Source of the DNA: Sipunculus nudus
Lineage: Eukaryota; Annelida; Sipuncula; Golfingiida; Sipunculidae
Direction of reading: 5' to 3'
Assembly (NCBI GenBank): GCA_026874595.1
Contig: CM049307.1
Span: 42,540,362 to 42,604,361 of the forward strand
DNA: 64,000 bases
Numbering within the stretch: the first letter of the stretch is position 1; each line of letters begins with the position of its first letter. A model generated the notes under the pieces. That model was not told the origin of the DNA and did not search any database. It worked only from the letters and a program-made list of their open reading frames with translations. The position numbers and the translations under genes are program-made. Shown one piece after another: positions 59,701 through 64,000 of the stretch.

Positions 59701-62658
59701 ACATTGCTGTGTTTACAAACATGTTTGTTGATAAACAAGTTTATACATCCTTCACTGATGCCTTATAAGCATTTTTCATAAATATAATTACCCTTAGATC
59801 ATTTCTTAGAGGACGCAAATCACATAAATTCTATTTCAAAAGGTAGGTGAATGGGCACCTTTAAGCCCATATATACACAGTAGTCTGTATAAACGTGAAC
59901 GAAAGGAATCTAAATATTTGCTCGAATGATTCCGAAACAATGAACTATATGGTGATATATATATACCTTTGTAAATACTGGAATACACGGGGGAAACAAC
60001 ATCAGCTGCAGAATGGTAACAATAGAAACTAACAACTAAGGCGTAGCGAAATGTAAACAGAAAGACTGAATGTTTGTGCAGGCCATATACACATGGGAGA
60101 TAAGGTCCCTTTATCACTGACGTTTGGTGGTCGTTTACATGTTTCAGGGTAGAAACTGAAGCCGAATGGTAAAAAAATAATATATCAAAGGCAACAAGAA
60201 GTGGATGCCATGTGGTGGGTGGGGCTACAGTTTATACAGGACATGACACTGTTACCAAAGCGACGCCTAGTATCAGTCTCTAAAAGGGATGCCCAGACAG
60301 CCGGGAAAACCTCTCGCCACTCACTTTTTAAATTGTTTCCATGGAAACAGATCCCTCCTTCCCCGGGTCATTATGACTCACATCTGATGTGTTGAGATCA
60401 AGAGTATTTGTGTGTGCTGTACCCACAATCTTGTATAGAATATATCGGTTTAACACTGACTCCGGTACGGAAAGTGGTCTATATATTATATGAGCTACCT
60501 ATTTCCATGTACACATATATTTGTTAAAATTCACAAATCACCGGGATGGTCAAGGCTGTCGAGTGACTTCCGCCATTTTGAATATTTGAATGTATACATC
60601 TATATACAAATACAGAGGACTTGTACTTCCCACACAAATGTGATGTTTAATGTTTTGTCTGATCAAATACATTTAGAAACAACGATACCCGAGTTGATCT
60701 GTAACACCAGTACGATTATCCAAGTTCTCAGTGACAGGACTGTGTGACCTTGGCTGTTATTGAGACATTTTTTATTGTTATGGCTACGTTGACATGATTA
60801 CTGTCAGACATAATGGAATATTCAGTCAAAATAATATATAATATATAAATGGCCTCCACTTCATTTGTTTATTTTATATAAATTACCGATAATTTTAAAC
60901 GGTATCGATACACGCACGCATGAGTGTTCAACAGCCATTTAACATACATGCACATACACCAGCAAATATAGACATACATGTATATAATAATATAAGGCAT
61001 ATATACCTATATAGGACAAAGATTAAATAAAGAAAACCGGAATTCCCAGCGGAATAAATGGCATTGGAATATCATAATAAGGTTATGCTTAACACAGAAG
61101 GAATCGCAGAAATATTATCATGCAGTTGTTATGGGTTCATAACTGAAATGAGATTTCAGTTATGGGGATCCTCTTATGGAAAAGCGTAGCAGGGGTATAT
61201 CGGGATATTTGCAAAATAAAAAGAGAAAATGGAGGCAATTTAGCAAATTTCTTACCAATAATGGCTAATAAACTGTTCTGGAGTAAAAATAAATTATGTA
61301 GAAGTGCCCATATAAGGAAATTGTTAAGATTTCAACTCCTGTTGGTTTTTTTAGCCTGCCATGCGGTCATGTTTATCTTTTGTCACATGACCCTGTCCTT
61401 GACCTTATTGATATCAGAAAAGTTGTCCTCTGATTATTGTCCCAAATAAATTATAGTAAATATTGTTTCCATAACTTCCATAGGCAAATTTGTTAAAACC
61501 TTAAAAGATATAGCCTTAAACTTATAAAGGACTTATTGTAGCCATATATTATCATTTACTCATAAGTATTATTCATGAAATAAGATTTTTTGAATAGATT
61601 TATTAGCAATAAATTACTCTGGTACACCAGAGGTCAGGTCACAGGTTAGATCATGGGTGACCAGAGTTCATGCCTCAGCAACATGGCTGTGTCAGTGATG
61701 GTCTTCTGCTCTTCTCTTCATGATAAAATGCTGTTATATCATATATAACATAAACAGGAGACTCCACATGTATGAAAAAAACTGATATATAAAGGATATA
61801 TAGGTAGAGTGAACATAGTTTAAGCTGCATCTTATTCTTAATTACTCTTTTATTCTTTCCTTCTGATAAATCAGAAGGACCGCTACGATATTTCGTAAGA
61901 ACATATTCAAGGCTGATTATGGAGCCCGGGTCACCTGGTGTGTAATTCTCAAGCCTTGCACCAAGGCAAATCATGCAGCAGAGTATTATAGTAGTAGAAG
62001 CCCCCTACTTTGTTAACAGTCTTGTCAATAACGAAATGCGGCTGGTGTTATATGCACAGAAACAAAGTAAAACAAAACAAAAGGTGTCCTATTTGTTTTG
62101 TTTAAGTACATGTGTTTATAATACGATATAGACCAAATAAAAAACTCAAGACCCCAAATATTCTTTTGAAATAACAACCTGAATGTAAGAGGAACAAAAT
62201 AGTAAGTCACTGGAGGTTTATATATACCAATGACGGACGAGAGCTGCATGCATCCAGCTTTACAGCAGCAGAATTCTGCTTCCCAGATTCCAAAGGGTCA
62301 TCTTCCGGTGGTCCTGGAAACACCTTATCACACGGTTGGTAACTCTTGGAAACTACCCGATTTACCTGAGCTACTGGGCTAACGATTTATTCTCCGATAG
62401 GATGAAGTGGTCCAAGTATTTCTTGTCGTGGTCAAATGATTTGGAAGGGTTAGTAAACGATGAATTGGAGCTGGTAGCCAGGGCAACGGGAGTTTCTGAT
62501 GATTTATAAATATCTGGATCGTAATGGACCAAGGTGACTCGACAACAACAAGAGATACTCACCTTGGCGATGATGAGCGGTTCCTCCTCCCCGCCGAACA
62601 AACGGAACCCCCATGGTCCCCCGCCTTCAATACGGATATCATGCCTCTCCGCGGCCAT
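34291..62658 (-). CDS. SYNPO2: PDZ synaptopodin-2/CHAP-like actin-associated protein (5 exons)
   Basis: Join on the minus strand: 62658-62563, 45858-45707, 44345-43543, 36398-35424, 34727-34291. All phases agree; 2,463 nt give 820 residues plus TAA. PDZ at about 6-84, split by intron 1: PWGFRLFGG carboxylate loop, then AKLRKRSKAQEAGLQEGD and LTINGNSC. AK(I/L)R..SKA..GL.EGD...INGN.C is the pattern of synaptopodin-2/myopodin and CHAP, Z-disc proteins binding alpha-actinin, filamin and actin. Residues 83-350 are Pro/Ser/Gln-rich. Residues 351-675 contain VYADSSFYNDPSGKYPTIEE and two basic motifs, 393-408 and 527-542 (KMFVKRKERSMKWT, KMFNKRKARSEKYT), resembling the LFAKR..R..KYV motif of synaptopodins. 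The C-terminus is Pro/Gly/Arg-rich. No LIM or membrane segment. The alternative is an ALP/ZASP (PDLIM) relative without LIM. Family placement rests on memory of motifs, not on a search. Confidence 0.85.
34728..35423 (-). other. PDZ gene intron 4
   Basis: Contains a (TA)n at 35,291-35,318 and otherwise nothing recognised. Confidence 0.6.
35424..36398 (-). CDS. SYNPO2: PDZ gene exon 4 (duplicated basic motifs)
   Basis: 975 nt, acceptor TGTTTCAG, donor CCAG|GTAAAC. The first two bases complete Lys. It encodes VYADSSFYNDPSGKYPTIEE, a helical EQIKMARKVAMSLT, basic motif 1 (RGHKMFVKRKERSMKWT), the acidic EESEESEDE, W-P words, an acidic helix, and basic motif 2 (GKMFNKRKARSEKYT). A Pro-rich tail follows with short repeats (PPVNTGKPPVNTAMQPVN). 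The overlapping plus-strand frames are shadows. Confidence 0.95.
36584..38423. mobile_element. 1.84-kb CACTG-ended DNA transposon in a (TA)n tract
   Basis: Left end CACTGAAAATCAAAAATGTG; right end, inverted, CACTGAAAACCAAAAATGTG, with (TA)n directly outside both ends (36,538-36,583 and 38,424-38,458). The subterminal 250-350 bp at each side are packed with AACACAT/ATGTGTT words in both directions. CAC-ended TIRs, a T/A-only target and dense subterminal repeats are features of the CMC group (EnSpm, Mirage, Chapaev). The middle has no transposase frame. Confidence 0.75.
40228..40620. repeat. ~180-bp tandem array, about 2.1 units
   Basis: ACTTTTTTTCGC(G/A) starts recur at about 40,234, 40,418 and 40,597. 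Between them GCAGATATTGAC, CAGATCATGACCAGTTACAG, GTTTCGC and ACATAGAAAATTTCATGAAA appear in the same order. Confidence 0.75.
43543..44345 (-). CDS. SYNPO2: PDZ gene exon 3 (Pro/Ser/Gln-rich)
   Basis: 803 nt, acceptor CCTCTTGCAG, donor AAAAGGA|GTAAGT. The first g completes Arg. Disordered and Thr/Pro/Gln-rich. FHVSKV occurs twice (once as GFHVSKV, once as QFHVSKV), and W-P words recur (WAPGKG, WQPSSG, WTPPPP). An acidic patch EEEPEPEEPMEPSPEKDED precedes SLV-type Ser-rich text. It ends SPTGWGKR. Confidence 0.93.
44346..45706 (-). other. PDZ gene intron 2
   Basis: No repeat or extra exon recognised. Confidence 0.5.
45707..45858 (-). CDS. SYNPO2: PDZ gene exon 2 (rest of PDZ)
   Basis: 152 nt, acceptor CTTTACAG, donor CTCAG|GTTAGT, phase 2 out. 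It begins LRKRSKAQEAGLQEGDTL, continues LTINGNSCQGMSHGNAMG and ends SLNLVVLR, completing the PDZ fold. Homology runs straight through the junction with exon 1, so no exon is missing between them. Confidence 0.93.
47663..47711. repeat. (GA)n microsatellite
   Basis: About 24 uninterrupted GA units, next to the SINE pair. Confidence 0.95.
47790..48030 (-). mobile_element. tRNA-like SINE family, copy B
   Basis: Same unit as 7,271-7,516. On the minus strand GGGTTCGAATCCC is a perfect tRNA B box. Relative to copy C it lacks about 20 bases covering the AAAAGCACGCTTCATTAGCG stretch near the A box. The long plus-strand frame over this area is repeat translation. Confidence 0.75.
48060..48233 (-). mobile_element. 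tRNA-like SINE family, copy C (truncated)
   Basis: Direct repeat of copy B with intact boxes (minus strand AGTGAAGCAGTTGGTAC and GGGTTCGAATCCC). The outer part is cut at 48,233 where a TIR element begins. Confidence 0.75.
48236..48610. mobile_element. ~375-bp TIR MITE abutting the SINE
   Basis: Ends GCTTTCACAGACCTTGATTC...and, inverted, GCTTTCACAGACTTTGATTC, alike for about 40 bases. No coding. It directly follows truncated SINE copy C. Confidence 0.75.
49286..49828. mobile_element. 543-bp TIR MITE with TA target
   Basis: Ends CTATAGTCCGTTTCACCACC and, inverted, CTATAATCCGTTTTATCCCC. Both continue to CCACCTGTTTTTTG, with TA flanks on each side. Consistent with a Tc1/mariner-type non-autonomous element. 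Confidence 0.8.
49840..50205 (+). repeat. Dispersed repeat, copy 2
   Basis: Homologous to 19,795-20,180 in the last SORBS intron. It lies directly after the MITE at 49,286-49,828. Confidence 0.7.
51618..51625. promoter_or_regulatory. CRE palindrome TGACGTCA
   Basis: A full cAMP-response-type palindrome in intron 1, within TGATGACGTCATCGAA. Single site; function inferred only. Confidence 0.3.
51990..52680 (+). mobile_element. Solo-LTR-like block
   Basis: Begins TGTGACACCCCCGCC and ends GTGTTACA, the TG...CA form with short inverted ends. Inside are a TATA box (TTATATAAGG, about 52,224-52,233), a GAGA/GCAGCAG leader and AATAAA (about 52,599) near the 3' part, the order expected of U3-R-U5. 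No second copy or internal gag-pol was seen. A 5-bp target duplication was not found, which weakens the call. Confidence 0.5.
53997..54053. repeat. (TA)n microsatellite
   Basis: Nearly pure TA tract. Confidence 0.95.
55179..55200. promoter_or_regulatory. Two CRE palindromes 14 bp apart
   Basis: TGACGTCA at 55,179-55,186 and again at 55,193-55,200, with a half-site TTACGTCA at about 55,083. Paired full CREs suggest a CREB/ATF-responsive element or an alternative promoter in intron 1. Confidence 0.35.
56106..56282. repeat. Tandem duplication plus (CT)n
   Basis: AACACATAAATAC(C/T)TTGT(T/A)AAA...CAGT(T/C)AGTCTCTCTCTC occurs twice (about 56,110 and 56,171), followed by a CT-rich microsatellite. 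Confidence 0.7.
56658..56782. repeat. Twin (TA)n tracts around a 48-bp unit
   Basis: (TA)n at 56,658-56,692 and 56,741-56,782 enclose CAAAGCACATGCGCTGTTC and on. The arrangement parallels 32,366-32,705. Confidence 0.85.
56876..57086. repeat. GGATCC-ended dispersed repeat, copy 3
   Basis: Starts GGGGATCCAGGATTTTGG and ends GAACCCTCTGGATCCGCCACTG with an A-run/G-run junction between. Same family as the 1,012 and 21,270 copies. Confidence 0.7.
62563..62658 (-). CDS. SYNPO2: PDZ gene exon 1 (start of PDZ)
   Basis: 96 nt from ATG to donor GCCAAG|GTGAGT, phase 0. It encodes MAAERHDIRIEGGGPWGFRL then FGGEEEPLIIAK. The PDZ starts within a few residues of the Met, as in the SYNPO2 and PDLIM families, which supports this start. 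Confidence 0.9.
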
Positions 62659-64000
62659 ACCTATTGCCCGACCCCCAAGTCCACTACGAAAAAAACCACG
62701 GCCTTAGCCCCACAGGCGCAAGGGCGTGCGAGTTTAGCCTAGGAAATTACGCACTCCGGCAAGGCTTCAGTGTAAACCTGTGCATGACGACTCCTGTTTG
62801 CTGGTGCTGTAAATAGTACCAGCAAGCTGCAGCAGCACAGTGCTTGCCTCCACAGCAACACAAGCAGGAGAAGTTCTCAGCATCCCGCTCCCTTCTCAGC
62901 CTGGTAACCGTATCTCCTGTTTGCCCGTGCTATATTCGTCTGCACGGGCCCCCGCACACCGTCAGACACACGCCAGGCCCGCACCTAGTCAAAGACACAG
63001 CAGTACTGACAACTATGTTTTCATTCCTAGAAGAAGAACAAGCGGGCATCCTGCTGGATCGGTCAGCGGCCCACAGAGGGCGCTAGTATTAAACGCCTGC
63101 CACAAGTTTGTCGTCGAGGCGTCGCGGAATATCTTTTCGTAACTTTTGAACTGTCCACAACAACAACAGATCCTTATGGCAGATACTGGGGTCATAGATT
63201 TCCAGGGCTTTAGGAATTAAAAAAGTAAAACTTGTTCCAGAGCCAATAAACTTTCAACTAATATGGTATTCATATCCACAGGAAACAGCGTCTTGTGGTC
63301 TTGCAGCACTTCCAGAAAAAAAAATTATATTCCCTGAATGAAAGTACTCAGAAACTCCCGATCGCGCAACGTATTGAAGCTACCGATGTTCAACGCCAAA
63401 CTGAAGCACTCGCTTTAACACCAACTATCTCGGGTCCCACTGTAGAGTATGACTTCTTTCCAAGACAAATATAGCTATACACTAGTAGTGCCGAAGTAAA
63501 ACGTGGTGGTAATATACGACATCTAGGCATGCACAGTGTGAGGTAGAGTCAGCTTGAGGTAGGACCAGCAGATTCCTCATGACATCTCGGGAACACGAGA
63601 GTAGTACGAGACGCATCATGAACGCCTCGTCAATGGCCCGTTATCGGTCCACCATCAGTAATAATAGCGCGTTGTTAGAGTGCAGCATATATGCCCACCG
63701 TTCAATGGGTTTCTTTTCAGTAGAGGTACCGTAAATGTGCTTCGTCCAGCTCTCTGAGTGCAGGCATTGCTTAATGTCAATTATATTATCATATAAATAA
63801 GAACAGCATACGATTTTATTGTTTCCAGTAGGCCTAACGCCACGAAGGCTCACAACTCAGACTATGAGACCTAATATTTCTTTCAGTTTTAAGTGTTGAA
63901 TCATTTTAACAACACATGCGCGCACATAATACAATCACACACGGGGATGGGAACATCACGACTCTCTGTATCCAGCTGCACATTAAACGTTTCCTGATCC
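62659..64000 (-). promoter_or_regulatory. 5' flank of PDZ gene
   Basis: Region upstream of the ATG. 62,660-63,130 is richer in G+C than the introns, as expected of a promoter/5' UTR, but no TATA box at a convincing place and no upstream non-coding exon could be fixed. Small open frames here look spurious. Confidence 0.35.

Larger units (their letters stand above)
45859..62562 (-). other. PDZ gene intron 1 (16.7 kb)
   Basis: Splits the PDZ domain. It carries the SINE pair, two MITEs, the copy-2 repeat, a solo-LTR-like block, the CRE doublet, GA/CT/TA microsatellites and a GGATCC-ended repeat, all listed separately. 57.1-62.5 kb is AT-rich with nothing further recognised. Confidence 0.6.

Noticed and set aside
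62228-62313. Minus-strand stretch between TTTCCAG and TTG|GTATAT with a protein-like frame (PPEDDPLESGKQNSAAVKLD)
   Set aside because: It would split the PDZ domain, and homology runs straight from exon 1 to the exon at 45,858. At best an alternative exon; no other support.

Overview
This window is animal nuclear DNA, AT-rich, with long introns and dense small DNA transposons, tRNA-like SINEs, tandem arrays and (TA)n microsatellites. The protein families and repeat style suggest a lophotrochozoan, most likely a mollusc and perhaps a bivalve. The species is an inference, not a reading. No viral, CRISPR, rRNA or free-standing tRNA gene was seen.

Two spliced protein-coding genes were found, arranged tail to tail. 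(1) Plus strand, left edge to 20,407, with 3' UTR to about 22.7 kb: the 3' half of a sorbin/vinexin/CAP family gene (SORBS). Eleven exons join in phase, plus a possible 42-nt microexon. They encode an E/K/R-rich coiled segment, two closely spaced SH3 domains, a disordered linker with a YDQRAQ-type tandem repeat, and a third C-terminal SH3. The N-terminal SoHo part lies outside the window. (2) Minus strand, 62,658 down to 34,291: five exons whose phases all agree and sum to 820 codons plus stop. The protein has an N-terminal PDZ domain of the PWGFRL type, long Pro/Ser-rich exons, and two copies of a basic G..KMF.KRK.RS.K(W/Y)T motif. It reads best as a synaptopodin-2/myopodin/CHAP-like actin-associated protein, with ALP/ZASP (PDLIM) as the alternative. 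No LIM domain was found. Both proteins belong to families that work at actin attachment sites (focal adhesions, Z-discs).

Layout: 1-22.7 kb is SORBS. Its introns carry a 3.5-kb fold-back element, two hAT MITEs with clean 8-bp duplications, a 1.5-kb TIR element and a small pogo-like MITE. 22.7-33.9 kb is intergenic, with a pogo-like element, a tRNA-derived SINE, several degenerate tandem arrays including TGACCTTGACCTTTGACC arrays, and a hairpin unit trapped between (TA)n tracts. A CArG/E-box/X-box cluster lies at 33.46-33.64 kb. 34.3-62.7 kb is the PDZ gene. Its 7-kb intron 3 holds a 1.84-kb CACTG-ended transposon inside a TA microsatellite. Its 16.7-kb intron 1 holds SINE copies, MITEs, a solo-LTR-like block and a doublet of CRE palindromes. 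62.7-64 kb is the 5' flank of the PDZ gene.

The most interesting biological point is the physical linkage of SORBS to a PWGFRL-type PDZ gene. From general knowledge, each vertebrate SORBS gene has a PDLIM gene beside it and two have a SYNPO2-type gene on the same chromosome, so this pair may keep an ancient linkage.
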